Origin: Brachycybe producta
Taxonomy: Eukaryota > Arthropoda > Diplopoda > Playtdesmida > Andrognathidae
DNA: 64,000 bases
Assembly: GCA_036925085.1 (NCBI GenBank)
Contig: JAUPFP010000213.1
Location: 1-64,000, forward strand
Direction of reading: 5' to 3'
The position numbers were made by a program, and so were the translations under genes. A model generated the notes under the pieces. The model ran no database searches. It had not been told where the DNA came from and saw only the letters and a program-made list of their open reading frames with translations. Position 1 is the first letter of the stretch; each line of letters opens with the position of its first letter. Positions 12,801 to 25,047 of the stretch are shown piece by piece.

Positions 12801-15800
12801 AAGGGAAACTTGCGATTATTCAATTGAAACTGATGTATTATTTTTTTAGTTTATTTTCATTATTATGTAATAAATAATTTTCTCTTAATTTGTGTTCAGG
12901 AAAGCGGTGAAGATAAACAAGTGGTGGACCAGAACATTAGCATAGACCTAACAACAGCAACAGAGAAGTTTGTAGAAAAGGCAACAGACCATAACAATGG
13001 CTGGCCACCTTTATTGGTCACGGAGGACCTCTTGGTGGTTCAAAAGCAACAGGGTTCAAATAAGCCTTCTTTTAGAGAAGAAAAACTGAGTGAGATTCAG
13101 TCGAAAGTGTTGGACATTGTTCGCCACAGGTCATCTCTGAACGTCTCTGATAAAACAACGTTGGTTCAGACTTTAGCAATTTTGGATATCTGTCAAAAGG
13201 TTGGTAATATTTATTTTTTTTTAGTTCTATTGTATTTCTTATTTTCTTTTTAATTAAATTATTATTAATTTTAATTTTTTTAAGGTCATCCTTGAATCTC
13301 GAACTGAACCACTTGAGAAAACAGATGTAAGAAAGGTTTTTTTTTGTGTGTTAAATTTAATTATAGCTTTGAAGATTTGTTTAAGTGGTTGTATTGAAAT
13401 AAGGTAGACCTAATTGTTTACTTTTGTTTTTGTTTTTGTTTTCTATATTTAAAGGCTGAGAAACAATTGTCTAACTCTGAAATTCGTTCTCTAAAGTCTC
13501 GGCTTCGTGAGTTAGAATTAGAGAACGAAGAACTCGGTCGACGTCGTTCTCATTTAAGTCCAGAGTGTTCTTCTCCAACTGAAAGTAACCAAGACTTTAA
13601 TTTGAGTGGTTTTCCACCACACTCTACCACACAGACCGCAAACGCCAGTGTTGACGTTCTTCAACTTGTCGAGAAGATGGAGAGTCTGACATTAGATGTG
13701 TCAACTGTGGAAGAATTAACCGATGACAGTGGTAACGGTAATGTCTGTGATAGGCTATATCGTGTTGATGACGTAAAGTGTTCAAATGATGTGTGTGTCC
13801 GTGCAACTCACAACAACCTTGCAACGGAACTAAGTGAACTTGGCATTGGTCAGAAAGTAATAGTGAACAATGCTTTATTGAATAATTCACAATTTGGACA
13901 TGATGACATTCAGAATGTGACAAATGATGAGCTGCAGAGGTTGACACACCTATTGGCCACAAAGCAAACTGAAATGAAAAACAAAGAAGCCGAGTATTCG
14001 CTGAAATTGGAGGCTCTGAAGTACGATCGAGAGGAAGTGGTCAATAGATTGGAAGGTAGATTGAATATCATACAGCAGCGTGAACTTCAGTGTCGCAAGG
14101 AACTCGACGTACTTGTGACGGAAAGAGAAAGGTGGAAGGAACAATACAATGTACGAGCTTCAGAGTTTGAATTGGAGAAAGAGGCACTTGTAAAACAGCT
14201 TTTAGTGTGTAGAACTGAAAACGAAAGGTTGGAAAAAGCTTTGCGACAAACAGAGAACGAAAATCATGGACAATGGACGTGTTCGACCACAGACATTGAT
14301 TCAGACTTAACGGCAAAGCTTGAAGAGTTTAAACGTCAGGACGGACGACATCGACAGCGGATACGTCATCTCGAGGGACGTTGGGAAGCTTTGAAACGCG
14401 AGGTGTGCATGGGTCAAACGCATGTCGGTGACGAAGATCGTGGTAGCGATGACGAGGCTGAGGAACTTCTAGCTAGAATTGGAGAGGTTTTCGGTGGCGA
14501 AGCAGTTTTACGTAAACGCATTGGTCAGTTGGAAAAGAAGGAGGCAGCTTATAAAGAAACACTGGACGAGGCCGATCGCATCGTTGCAGACGTGGAGACA
14601 AACTACCAAGAACGATTGGATGAGATGAAGCAGACGGAGAGAAGACTCCGCCAAAAGATCATCCACCTGGAACAGAATGAAGCTCAGTTGCGTCAGGCTC
14701 CAACGGGTAATTCGGCGACGCGTGCCGAATTAAAGAAAGTCGGAGAGTTACTGGAGCAATTGATGGAAGCAGAAGCTGCTGAAAACAGGCTGCGAGAACG
14801 TCTTCGAGAGGCAGAACGTCGAGAGGAAGAAGCGAAACAACGGTTGTCTGAAGTGGAGAAGGAGATAAGAGAGACCGTTGCAAGAGAATCTCAGGAAAAG
14901 GAAGAGTTTGTTGGAAATTTAGAAAACCTCAAGAGGACGGAACGGTCTCAACAGTTGCGGATCGAAGAATTGGAGGCGTCCGAAGAAGCTTTACGCGAAA
15001 CTTTGCGCAAGGCAGATGAGATATTGGAGTCTCGTGAGCGTGATTTGAAGGAGATTATTAGAGAATTACAAGCTCAATTGAACCAGGCTAAAACTATGGC
15101 TAACACTAAAACGGGACAATTTTCACATGATGAAATGAAGAAGATGACAGATGAATTGCAGGTTAGTTGCAAAATCAATAATCGATTTATGAGAATAATA
15201 ATAAAATATTCTCTTTTAGGATAGTCTAAAATATTAAATTATTATTTTAAACAATTTCAAAGGAGATAAAAAGTATTACATCATTATGTTATAAGTTAAA
15301 GAGTTTTAAATTAATTTTTCTAAAAAAAAAAAAATAAATTGCTAAAGGTAAGAAGTACGGATGTTTTATGAACAGCTGATTTTCGAACACTTATTATTCT
15401 GTCTGATCATGAGCAAAATTAAGAGAAACTAGAAAGTGTTTCGCTTTTTAAAAAAAATTTCCAAATTTCCACATTTCCCTTTAATAAAAAATAGACGAAA
15501 GGTGAATTTTTTTTTTTTTTCTAAAAAAATTTCGGATTCGTAATTATAGTGGTACTTTCATAACTTCTTAAATTTATCTAAATCTCTCATCAATGGTGCC
15601 GTTAATTAAAATAATGATTATTATTTATTGACGAGCTTAATAATATAATTACTGTTTAAGTTTCCGGGTCAGATACTCTTTTCTTTTTTTTTTTTTTTGT
15701 TGTTGAGGCTATTGTCTTTTTGTAAGGAACAAATATAAAAAAAAGAAAAACAAACAATTATTTAACAAAGTCATTCAACGCCTTATCTTGTTATAATTAT

Positions 15801-18800
15801 TAACATTTATAATTTATTCCGGTTTTTAACCATTTTTTTGTGTGTTGTTGTACTTTTAAGAAATTAAAATCATTTGAACGGCGAAAGTGATTTCATGCAA
15901 ATAATTAATACATAGCACAATGAAACATAGGTTCATTCCTACACAGGGCAAAGTGTTGGGCATTGAACACGGATTATTCAGACGTTTAGGAGTAAAAATG
16001 AAGAGAAACTTAAATGTGTTTTAGAAACTAGAAGGACAGCTTAATTACTTAAGGGTATTTTCATGTTGATATCTTTCAAACATGAAAATATCCTATAAGT
16101 GATTTGAGCTACCCTTCTAGTTTCTAAAAAAATATTTTCTAGTTTCTCTTAATTTTGCTCCTGAAAGACAGAATAATGAAGTTTGAAAATCAGCTGTTCG
16201 ACTTAAACTATCTTAAGAATTTAATGATGTAAAAATTTTAAATATACATTCAGGTTACTAACTGTTCCAAATTTGGTTAGTTTACTGAAAAGACGATTAA
16301 TAACTATTCTGTTAAGCCTGGTTAATCAGATAAGGCCTGTTTATACTACACACAGATCCATTAGTATTTTAATTAGTTAGTTTACATTTAAATTATAATT
16401 AAACTATATTAGTTAGCACATTAAAAAAAGGAATTGAAATGATAGAGTTAATCTCATAATTGTAATTTGATTATTTATTATAATATTTAATTATTTTTTA
16501 TAGAATTTAAGCAGTTGGGAAGCTGGATTCGAATCATTGAAGGAACAACTTAAAGACATTTCGGGGTCTGTTTCGGTAAGTTGCACATTCCAATGCATTT
16601 ACTGGTAAAAATGAGTTGATGATGATGATATCATCAGAATTTTTTTTCTCTCCATACATTCTCAATTTGATTACTAAATATTTTTTTGTACTTGGTTGTG
16701 AACTGATGTGTAAATGTACAAAAAAAAATCTTCCCCTCTTTCTCTCTTGTCTGTCTGTCTGTGTGTTTTGTTGTTGTTGTAATGTAGTAATAATGGCTGT
16801 CATTTGTTTTGTTTTCCATCCGTTGCTATAGTAATTATTACTACCTTGCAAATTTTCTAAACACACGCTACCTGGTGAGCACATACCTGACGTAGAAATT
16901 CAGTGGATGTTTTTTTCTTCTTCCACCTGCAAAACAGCTGCCTTACTGCTTACTGCTTCTTGGCTTGTTCGGTTGCTTATTCACTTGTAAATGTCGTTCT
17001 CGAACTAATTATTATTCGAAAAGTTCTCTTTTCGACGGGAAAACTTACAGCATCTTTATAAAGTTTGCCAATTGTGAAAAAAAAAAACATAACTTTTTTT
17101 TGTGTGTGATAAGTTTATATGTGAATTTGTAGTTGAAATAAGTCACAAATGTCGATGTTATTATCAGAGCAAGTTACGATTCGATACCGTTATTTACAGG
17201 CTTGTACTCGGTGCCAACCGAATCTTGGTCCGGCCCTTGGTCATTTGGAAACTCAAATGAAACAACTTCATGAGGTAAGAGAAATAAACATCATATTCTC
17301 GTATATATTGTTTGACTGAAATAATTTAAATATGAAAATATATCATAATTTATTTTAAGAGTTATTAGGAATTTGTTTTTTCTACTGTGATTATATTCAT
17401 TTCTAACAACTTTACAATTATAAAAAATGAGTATATTGACACAATATGAAAAAGTTCCTAGCATATATATTTACATCGATGCATTATATTTTTCAGGTGA
17501 AATTTCATATGTGTTTGTCACACTGATTACATAGGCTCTGTATGATTCATTCTTTTGTGTTTTGAAAACTAAAAAAACACATGGAATGATGAATAGAATT
17601 TAAATGGAACAAACGTCATTCATGTAGACGTTTGTACACAGACACATATAAGGCCAGTTCCAGACGATGGGTGCACTTGTCACACATGCTTTCATCTTAA
17701 ACCGTCTGAACAAAGTTTCAACATAGAAAAAAAGAAATAGTCAAATAGGCGTTTTCTATGTTGGAAACCTTTGCATAAAAGGTTAAAAGGTTAAAATGTG
17801 TGTGACAATTGTACGCATCGTGTGGGATTGGCCTAACACTATATGTAGTCATAAATATAATAATGTGTAACACACATGATGACACTGGTATAAAACATAT
17901 AATCAAATAGAAGCATTTATATCCATAACAGGAAAAAAAAATGGCTTCTGAAAAATCTCATATGCTCCTAGATTATTATAGGAAGATTCTACTAATAAAG
18001 AGAAATTATATTTTGTTTAAAAGCTCAAAATGTGGTACGAAAAAAAAAAATAGGATGTATTATAAAAAATCTGCAATGCTTTTTTCGTTATTGTTGCTGC
18101 TGCTGCTGAGTCCGACCACACCCGAGAAAAGTCAAAATCATTAGTAATTTATGAACCATGAGCGCGGTTATAGTTGTGATACAAAAAAAAAGCCTTTTTT
18201 AACAAAGTACTGAGGTGTGTTGCTATTTTGGATCTCCATTTTACAAAGATAGTTATTTTGAAATTATATCTTTAGCTTTTTTAAATTATATGAAGGATTT
18301 CACTATTTTAAATAGTAAATAAATACATTAGTTATTTATGTGGTTTATTGTAAAACAAAATAAGACATTTTTTCTATGTTGCCATTATGGTGTGTCCTTT
18401 GTTGGACATTGAAATGCAGTGGACAAACATACAATAATTTGTACGTGTGGGGGTAGGCTGGGTACCCTTAACCTTCTGATTATTGATTGACTACATCAGT
18501 CTATATACAGTGGAGTTTCTATATTTATAACATTTAGACACGCAAAACTACTTATGTTTGTTATGTTCTATTTTGTAGTCATTGCAAAACACTTATTTGA
18601 CATTTTATTCTGTAATGACAAATTGAAGTATGTTGTAATATTTTGAAGAAGTGTGACACAAATTAGTGTCTGAAGTGAATTGGCAGACCTACTTGTCGGC
18701 TTTGTCTTGTCTTTCGATGTTTTTCCGTTTTTCATCAGTCTATTCTAACATTTTTAAGCCAAAACTAAGTTTTAACAAAGTATAACTTAAAACCTTTCCA

Positions 18801-21800
18801 TAAACTCACTATATAATAGAAGATTTTTGTCTTGCATCATTCTGCTTAGCTTTATTAAAAAAAAAAGCTTATTTGGAAATATATCAATTGAGCTACCCTT
18901 CTAGTTTCTAAATTATTTTCTAGTTTCTGTTGATTTTGTTCCTGAAACTGCATTTCGGATAATCAAAAGTTCGAAAATCAGCTGTTCATTAACCATCTTA
19001 AATGTTATTTGACTTTAAAAATTACCAACAGATTTTGATTTCGGTTGTAATGGTCGTAAGTTTTGAAAATAGGGAATTTAGACTGACTGAGGGTTTTGTG
19101 AAAAGAATCAGAACAGGTCACAGTTTGTTGCATTTTTGGCAGGATATTATATTCTTTTTTTTTTGTCATAAAAATGTACGTAGGAGCTCTTTAACAAATT
19201 TGAGAACTCTTTCACTGGCCCCACCCAAAGGATAATAATGTTATGCTACTTTGAATTTCATCTATGTTCGGGCGTGAAAATCAATTAAAAATAGAATGCA
19301 ATTTTTTGTTTTGTTATATACGAGTTATTAAAAAAAAAGCATTTCTGTGCATTGGTGCAAACACGAAATTTAACAATGTTTATTAGACGGGATGAGCCTA
19401 CTTTATTTTAAGTGTATAAGAGTGATTAGGATTAAAGTTATTACTTTAAAGAGTATATTCACTGAACATTTTTAATTTTATCCTATGCTTGACTCTATCT
19501 ATATTGGCGAATAATTTTGATAATTGGATAGCAATTATTTTTAATATAATTTAGGTTGAACTATTTTTTTTTTTTTTTTTTTTTTGAAAAAAATATACTG
19601 TTAGTTGCACTTTAATAATTGTATATATTGTTGTTTGTTCTGGATCAACCGATCTTGAGCTTATTATTATTTGTTTCTTATTTGAGAACACATAATTAGT
19701 TAGGGCAAATGAGTTCAATTGTTTGGAGACTTAAAATGGGTTTTCAAGTGTAAACGCCCCTCGAACTCTTGATTATTCTGTTTTTAAGAGTAAAATTAAG
19801 AGAAACTTAAATGTGTTTTAGAAACTAGAAGGGTAGCTCAATCACTTAAGGCTATTTTCATATTTTTATCTTTCAATTTGAACTATATGTGAGCTTGAAA
19901 ATGTCCCAATTTTTATTTTTTGTCTATAAAAAAGTATATTTTGAAATATATATTATTAATACTATTAAATAATTCAGCTACCATTCTAGTTTCTAATGCA
20001 CTTTAAATTTCTCCTTAGCGTTTTGATGTTGAACTGTAGAATAAACGGAATACGAAATGATTAACTAGTGAAAAATTAAACACTAAAAATTTCATTTTAA
20101 TTAAAATGCTTATTGAATTTTAGTAACGCGTTTGACAATTTTTCATTACATTTGTTCCTTTTTTTTCTCCATTAGATTGTTTTTGGTGGTCAAACGTCTT
20201 TGGATTCTTTGGCTCATCATTCAGATTTTCCAGATCATGGCCCACACGTATCCGGTAATTTTATTTAAAAAATATTTATATTAGTAGAAAAAAATTCTGA
20301 AAAATGTTGATATTCGTTTTGACCCCTCGTACTTTTGCCCCTGTTAATGTCTTGATTCAGTCCTTAAAATGTTTGAAAGCGTGAAAATTGAAATTTTCCT
20401 TAAGCATAAAATGGATTATTTCTGTGAGAAATTCAAACTGGAAAAAAAAAATCTAAAGTGATTTTTTGTATATATAAATATAAAATTTCAGGAACGGACA
20501 TAGTTGAACGGAAAGGCGAGAAATACGTGGATGACTTGGTTAAGTCCAACGAAAAATCGCAAAACCCAAATAATACCTTATTACCTTTACCTGACCAAAC
20601 GTTTTTCGAGAAACGAAATGATAATTATACGAATTATGTGAGTTTTTATATTGGTAAACTTACTGCATAACAAGTGTTTATGTGTGATTTTTACTTGAAT
20701 ATTTTAAAATTTGCAGGAAGAACGAACTACAGATGGCTCTCAATCTGTGGTCATCAACGAATTAAAGTCCAAATTGGACAGCCTTATGGCCCAGTTGGCC
20801 CATAGAGAACAAGAAATGTGGGCTATGGATCAAGAGGCATCGATGATACAAATTCAGTTAGGCGAACGAGATCGTGAACTCGAAGACAAAGTAAATTTAA
20901 AAAAATATTAGAGTGGTTAATTGAGACTTCTCACAATAATGTGTTTCTCTGTTAAGGGAACCGAAATGTCTTCTTTGTCACTACAAGTATCTCATCTACA
21001 CGAAGAAAACGAAGATCTTCGTCGTAAATTATGGAAGGTGGAAGTGGCCCATAAGGTAGCCACGGAAAAGGCGTCGCAGAAGTCAAGCGAGGCTGAGTCG
21101 GCAAAACGCCGTATTTCGGACTTGGAAACTAAAGTGGTTGCCTTAAACAAACAGCTACGTTCATACGAACAAATTCACAAAGAACGAGAACAGATGCAAG
21201 AAAGGCTGAATTTGATTGAAAATGAACTAAAAAAGAAGGTTTGAATGTTTATTATTTTTGTTGTTGTTCATTTTATGCAAAAAAAAAGACATTGACATAT
21301 TCGAATTACTCTGCAAGCAGCCCAAAAGGGCCTATGGCAGAGGGACAATTTAATCAAAAAACTTGACAAGAATTCTATTAAAATATGCCATAAAAATCTT
21401 ATAATTCAAGTGTGAAATTAAGTTGAAAAGCAGCATGAATATAAACATGCATGAATCCTCTTCAAGTGAAAATTTCTTCATTCAAAACTTCCTCGGAAAG
21501 TAAATTCCGTTGATCAAAAATATGTTATTGTTTTTCAAATTATTCAGAGAGAAATTGAACATCGCCTATGTGCAGAAAATCTGCATCTGCATCATAAAGT
21601 AGAGGGACTCCGTGAAAGAGTCAGTAGTTTACAGCTTCTTAAACGGGATCACAAGTCATTACTAACAAAAGTATTCATAAAAAAACTATTGATTAGTTTT
21701 TTTTTCAGTGATCATATCGAGATGATATTTGTTATTTTTCAGCATTCTGCTTTAGAAAAGAAGCTGGCAGCTGCAGAACTTGCAGTTGGACCATTGAATA

Positions 21801-24485
21801 ATCAGATCGCTAGCCTTCGAAGAGAATGCTGGGACAAAGAGAGAATTATCGAGCGGCTCAATGCGGAACATTGCAAATCTAAACTATCTCCCGACGAAAG
21901 TTTAATTGTGTTGGAACATCGGAAGTTGGTGTTGCAGAGTAGTAGTCAGTCGAGTGACGACAGTGGAATTAAGGACTGTTCAGAAACGATTACGAGTCGA
22001 GAGGTTAGATATTTAAGATGAGTCCGTACGTATAACTGTGCAAAGGTTTTCATCTGGAACACAATTTTTTGTTATTACAGAGTGAGACATCAGAAGACAG
22101 TGTTTTAACCGATATTTCCGTACTATCTGAAGATTTAAATACATTACGTGCTTGTTCGCCCACTGGTTCTTGTGTGTCCAGTAGCGGCCAATCTCAGCAA
22201 GATGGACAAGACAAAGAATTGTCCATCTCTCCGGTTGCAAAATCTCGTATTCCGAGATACACTGCTTTAAAGTCACCCACTTACGCTCATTCAAATAGTG
22301 ATGCCGGATCCATTAAGGTTGGGTTTTGTTTTACACACAAGAAAATTGTCAAAATGCTTGAGGGTGAAATAAAACTAATCCGTTTGTTGGAATTAGGGTT
22401 CCCTCTCGCGAACGAGTAGTCAGAGTAGCATCATGTCGTTCGGAGGAGGACGAAATTTGCAGTCCGAACATCAGAAATCATCGAACAAAACGCAAAACCG
22501 CATACGACGAGCCAGATATAATTCGGTATGCTGCTTTTTAATTATATTGCTGCATATGTAGTCATGTTTCAAAATTTAATTACAGACTTCGTCAAGCGAT
22601 GGCAGTTTTATTAGCGAAAAGTCTAGCAGCAATTCTTCGGATTCAAAAATTGGTAATTGCAAAAATGCATCAAAATGTAAATCGAACACAACGGCGGTGA
22701 CAGTCGTCAGGAGCAAGACTATGTCGAAAGGCAAAGTTCAACCGAACACGCCGAAACAGGCAAATAGTTCTGCAAATGGTGCGTTATTTTTTTTTAACTG
22801 TTTCAAGTTTAGCTCTGGTTATTTTGCGTTTAAAAAAAACTATAACGAGAAAGTGAAAGTGTGTTACATACTAGAACGCTAGCTCCAATCACTTATTACT
22901 AGGGTTGCCACACAACGTGGAAAACCTGGAAATGTGAGAGTAATTTTCGAAAGTCATGGAATTTAGCAAAAAAATATGTAAAACCTGGAATTCTGAAATT
23001 CCAATTCCAGTGAACAGAAACAATTATATGCTCTAAAACCCTAAAAAGGGCACAGGAGTTCTCAGCGGTGCTCAGAACTATTTAAAAGCCTAAAAAAGCG
23101 CCAAAAGTGGCCAAAAGTTGAGAAATAGTTAAATCCTCTAAAAGCTCTAAAAATGCGCCAGGAGAGAGCTCAACTGTCCCCAGAAGTCCCACAAAGCTTG
23201 GAAAAGCACAAGGATTCAATAGTTTTTAAATTTCGAAAAAATGGGTCAAAAACAGGGTTGCCACTGAACTTTGAAATCTGGAAATGTCAGGGAATTAGAA
23301 AATTTTCAAAAAGTCAGGGACTCCGAGCATAGGGGAAAATTAGTATTTTCATGTTTGACATCTTTCAAAATAAACTTTTTATAGAGAAAAATTAAAAAAT
23401 ACGCTGTGATTGAAGTTAAGAGTATTTTAGAAATTGCTTATTTTAAAAGATATCAACATGAAAACGCCCTACATGAATAAGCTGTGATTCTAGTTTCTAG
23501 AACACTTTCACGTTTCATTTAATTCTGCACCTAAAAGACAAAATAACTAGAATTTGAGGTACGTTTATACTTTAAAACCAACAGAAAAACACATTACAAC
23601 TTTTCTATAGGAATACCGGATGCTCCAACTAACTTTCAAGTAACGAGGAAAGTTGGACAAGACGGACTTCTCGTGGCCTGGAACGTTCCATCGATGGATA
23701 ATTCCGGATGTAGTAATAATGCCACCGTTTCTGGATACCAGGTAATAATTTAATGTCGCACCTTTTAGATTTTATGAAAACTTAAGATGTTTTCTGAACA
23801 GCTGATTTTAGAACTCTTGATTATTATGTGTTTTGAGAGCAACACAAGAGGAGAAATTGAAAGTGTGCTAGAAACTAGAACAATAACTAAATGACTTAAC
23901 ACTATTTTCAGGTTGATATCTTTAAAAATAAACTATTTATAGGCAAAAATTTAAAAAAATAACGGTCTGCTTTAAAGTTAGGTCATTTTCAAACTCACAT
24001 AAAATGTTTATTTTGAAAGATACCAACTTTGAAATACCCTTAATGTATTTTAAAAACTCAATCATTTAAACTTTCTCTTAATTTTGTTCCTGATAGACTG
24101 AATAATCAAGAGTTCAAGCGACGTTTACACTTTAAATTAATGTTTAATACTTATTCTGATTCAGATATTTGTTAATGGAAAGTTACATCAGAAAGTGCGC
24201 AGTGCTCATCGCACAAAAGCTCTTCTCAATAACTTGGACTTTAACGAATGTTTACCGATTCAAATAGCAATCGAAACTCTGGCCTTGACTGGCCAGCATT
24301 CGAAGGCCGTACTGGCACGCTACGATGGTAACGATAGTCTGTTGCCACCACCGAAAGTACCTCTTTCCAAGTGTTTGTATGATAGTGGAGCTAATCATAG
24401 GTTAAGTTCTGATAAGAAACAACAAGACAAACCTTGCGTTTATCCATCGTCTTATTCTCCTCTTGCGAGGCTAGTCGAGGTTTGA
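3821..24485 (+). CDS. Large coiled-coil protein with C-terminal FN3 domain, 23 exons
   Basis: I do not recognise the family. Phase-consistent exons: 3821-3964, 4076-4186, 4274-4408, 5686-5919, 5984-6085, 7827-7889, 9738-9857, 12900-13199, 13285-13326, 13455-15161, 16504-16575, 17200-17274, 20176-20254, 20492-20637, 20717-20890, 20957-21238, 21548-21670, 21743-22003, 22081-22317, 22397-22525, 22586-22778, 23611-23741, 24165-24485, giving about 1726 residues. The N-terminus (1-48) is Pro- and Gln-rich and Cys-containing. Heptad-rich coiled coil dominates residues 50-130, 260-303, 420-986 (one 1.7-kb exon, rich in E/R/L/K) and 1110-1390. A Ser/Thr-rich basic linker spans 1390-1576. Residues about 1577-1674 read as an FN3 domain (start PDAPTNFQV, later SGYQIFVNGK), most like the FN3 repeats of RIM-binding proteins, but no SH3 domain is present. 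A cytoskeletal or scaffold role is inference. The stop at 24485 is uncertain, because its last codons (GAG|GTTTGA) mimic the donor used at 21238. Introns hold many MITE copies. Confidence 0.8.
4409..5685. other. Intron 3 of the coiled-coil gene
   Basis: The only structured content I see is a GA-rich microsatellite near 4458-4475 and a GACGAC run near 4858-4872. No additional exon is needed: the flanking exons join in phase 0. Confidence 0.5.
6086..7826. other. Intron 5 of the coiled-coil gene
   Basis: AT-rich intron. Diverged repeats of the type 'cttaaga...cttaatgac...agtcaaag' recur between about 6400 and 6960 in both orientations, suggesting a decayed repetitive element. A poly-G run lies near 6490. 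Several short open frames here have no support. Confidence 0.4.
8510..9150. repeat. Foldback MITE family 1, interrupted copy
   Basis: The left part (about 8510-8790) starts with the conserved end (AACGCCCTTCGAACTTTTGA) and continues through the GAAACTAGAAGGGTAACTC arm and part of the right arm. The family's terminal sequence (AAAATCAGCTGTTCATAAAA) reappears at about 9113-9133. The intervening 300 bp, which includes repeated GTTC/GAAC motifs, appears to be a later insertion into the MITE. Located in intron 6 of the coiled-coil gene. Confidence 0.6.
9959..10174. mobile_element. CpG-rich MITE in intron 7 of the coiled-coil gene
   Basis: About 215 bp bounded by inverted repeats GGGTACACATCTGAGTGC and, complemented at the right end, GGGTACACATCTAAGCGC. 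The interior is rich in CpG and GC, unlike the AT-rich intron around it. That composition produces overlapping open frames on both strands which I do not consider genes. Confidence 0.7.
10508..10800 (+). repeat. Dispersed repeat family 2 (GGTTGCCACTCAATCTGG family)
   Basis: Begins GGTTGCCACTCAATCTGGAA and contains the phrase AATGTCAGGGAATT. Related copies occur at 22903-23340, 38545-38880 and, on the other strand, 63530-63690. Terminal structure is unclear, so I do not assign it to a transposon class. Confidence 0.6.
11965..12740. repeat. Large imperfect palindrome plus related tandem segments
   Basis: Sequence at about 12030-12090 (GTTTATAACTGTTTGACC and onward) is complemented at about 12241-12303, giving a foldback of about 280 bp centred near 12165. 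Diverged repeats of its parts follow at about 12305-12520 and 12540-12740, each with its own small palindrome around AAATTTCAACAAATGATTG. It lies in intron 7, just upstream of exon 8 of the coiled-coil gene. Confidence 0.65.
15352..16215. repeat. Foldback MITE family 1 ends and inner palindrome, intron 10
   Basis: An outer end (ATGAACAGCTGATTTTCGAA) lies at about 15369-15388 and its complement (GAAAATCAGCTGTTCG) at about 16185-16200. Between them, 16000-16170 is a nearly complete inner palindrome (GAAACTAGAAGGACAGCTTA against its complementary arm). The roughly 550 bp between the left end and the palindrome is AT-rich and could be a second insertion, or the two parts may be separate copies. 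Confidence 0.6.
17651..17834. mobile_element. Small TIR element (MITE), intron 12 of the coiled-coil gene
   Basis: About 184 bp with inverted ends AGGCCAGTTCCAGACGATGG and its imperfect complement at 17797-17834, including matching CTTGTCACACA/TGTGTGACAA segments. No coding capacity. Confidence 0.6.
18850..19000. repeat. Foldback MITE family 1, right half
   Basis: Right arm (GAGCTACCCTTCTAGTTTCT) followed by the family's outer end, including TCGAAAATCAGCTGTTCATT. The left arm is not seen, so this is a truncated copy. Confidence 0.6.
19745..20035. repeat. Foldback MITE family 1, near-complete copy
   Basis: Starts with the conserved end AAGTGTAAACGCCCCTCGAA, then the arm GAAACTAGAAGGGTAGCTCA, a central AT-rich part with TTTTTGTCTATAAAAA, and the complementary arm (CAGCTACCATTCTAGTTTCT). 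It sits about 140 bp upstream of exon 13. Confidence 0.65.
22903..23340 (+). repeat. Dispersed repeat family 2, double copy
   Basis: GGTTGCCACACAACGTGG at 22904 and GGTTGCCACTGAAC at about 23255 mark two family-2 starts. The stretch between them consists of short diverged units containing 'ctctaaaa' and 'gccaaaagtgg'. In intron 21 of the coiled-coil gene. Confidence 0.55.
23345..23580. repeat. Foldback MITE family 1, partial copy
   Basis: Contains the central and right parts: ACATCTTTCAAAATAAACTT on the left, then GATATCAACATGAAAACGCC, a diverged arm (GATTCTAGTTTCTAGAACAC), and an outer end near 23545-23575 resembling the TTTAAAGTGTAAACG-type end. It ends about 30 bp before exon 22. Confidence 0.6.
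23785..24150. repeat. Foldback MITE family 1, most complete copy
   Basis: About 365 bp containing both ends. The left outer end is CTGAACAGCTGATTTTAGAA, followed by the arm, a central segment (ATAAACTATTTATAGGC), a second arm, and a right end running ATAATCAAGAGTTC to ACGTTTACACTTTAAA. The two ends are of different type, matching the two end variants seen in other copies. It makes up most of intron 22. Confidence 0.7.
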
Positions 24486-25047
24486 TTGGCAGTTACCTTT
24501 TTTTTTTAATTTAACTATATTGTGTTTTTCATTTTTTTGTTATTGAATTAAGTAACTATATTTAATTAATTATCTTGACCATAACAATAGTTACAAACTA
24601 ATAACTATAAAACAGAACAAAATAGAAAATGTTACAATATTACAATATTTATAGAGAAAGTTTAAATTTTATTTGTAGTTATTTTCGTATAAAAACGTCT
24701 ACTATGACTTTGTTCTATGTTCTTTTAGTTTTCAAGAATTTTATTGGAACGGTTTGTTATAACGAGGAGCTACGAACACTTTGTACTTATATTTTTTTTT
24801 TACATTACGAAGTATCATTTAATCTTTTTCGTATCTTCTCTTTGCTCGGTTTTTCATTAATATTAACCCGCCCCTTTGCACATTAACAGTACTTTTGATG
24901 CCTTAACATATATTATCAATATCGACTACACAACTTACTTCATTTATACAATAAAAAAAATGTTTATTTAAAAAAAAACTGAAATTGAATGACATTTATG
25001 TTACAAATGACTATTTCTTCTTAGGAAAGCAAAAAAAAAATGTGAAA
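24486..25047. other. Convergent 3' ends of the coiled-coil gene and THOC3
   Basis: Between the two stop codons. A forward AATAAA at about 24950-24955 could serve the coiled-coil gene, and a TTTATT at about 24963-24968 reads AATAAA on the minus strand, where it could serve THOC3. If both are used, the two transcripts end within tens of bases of each other or overlap. No other gene is seen. Confidence 0.45.
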
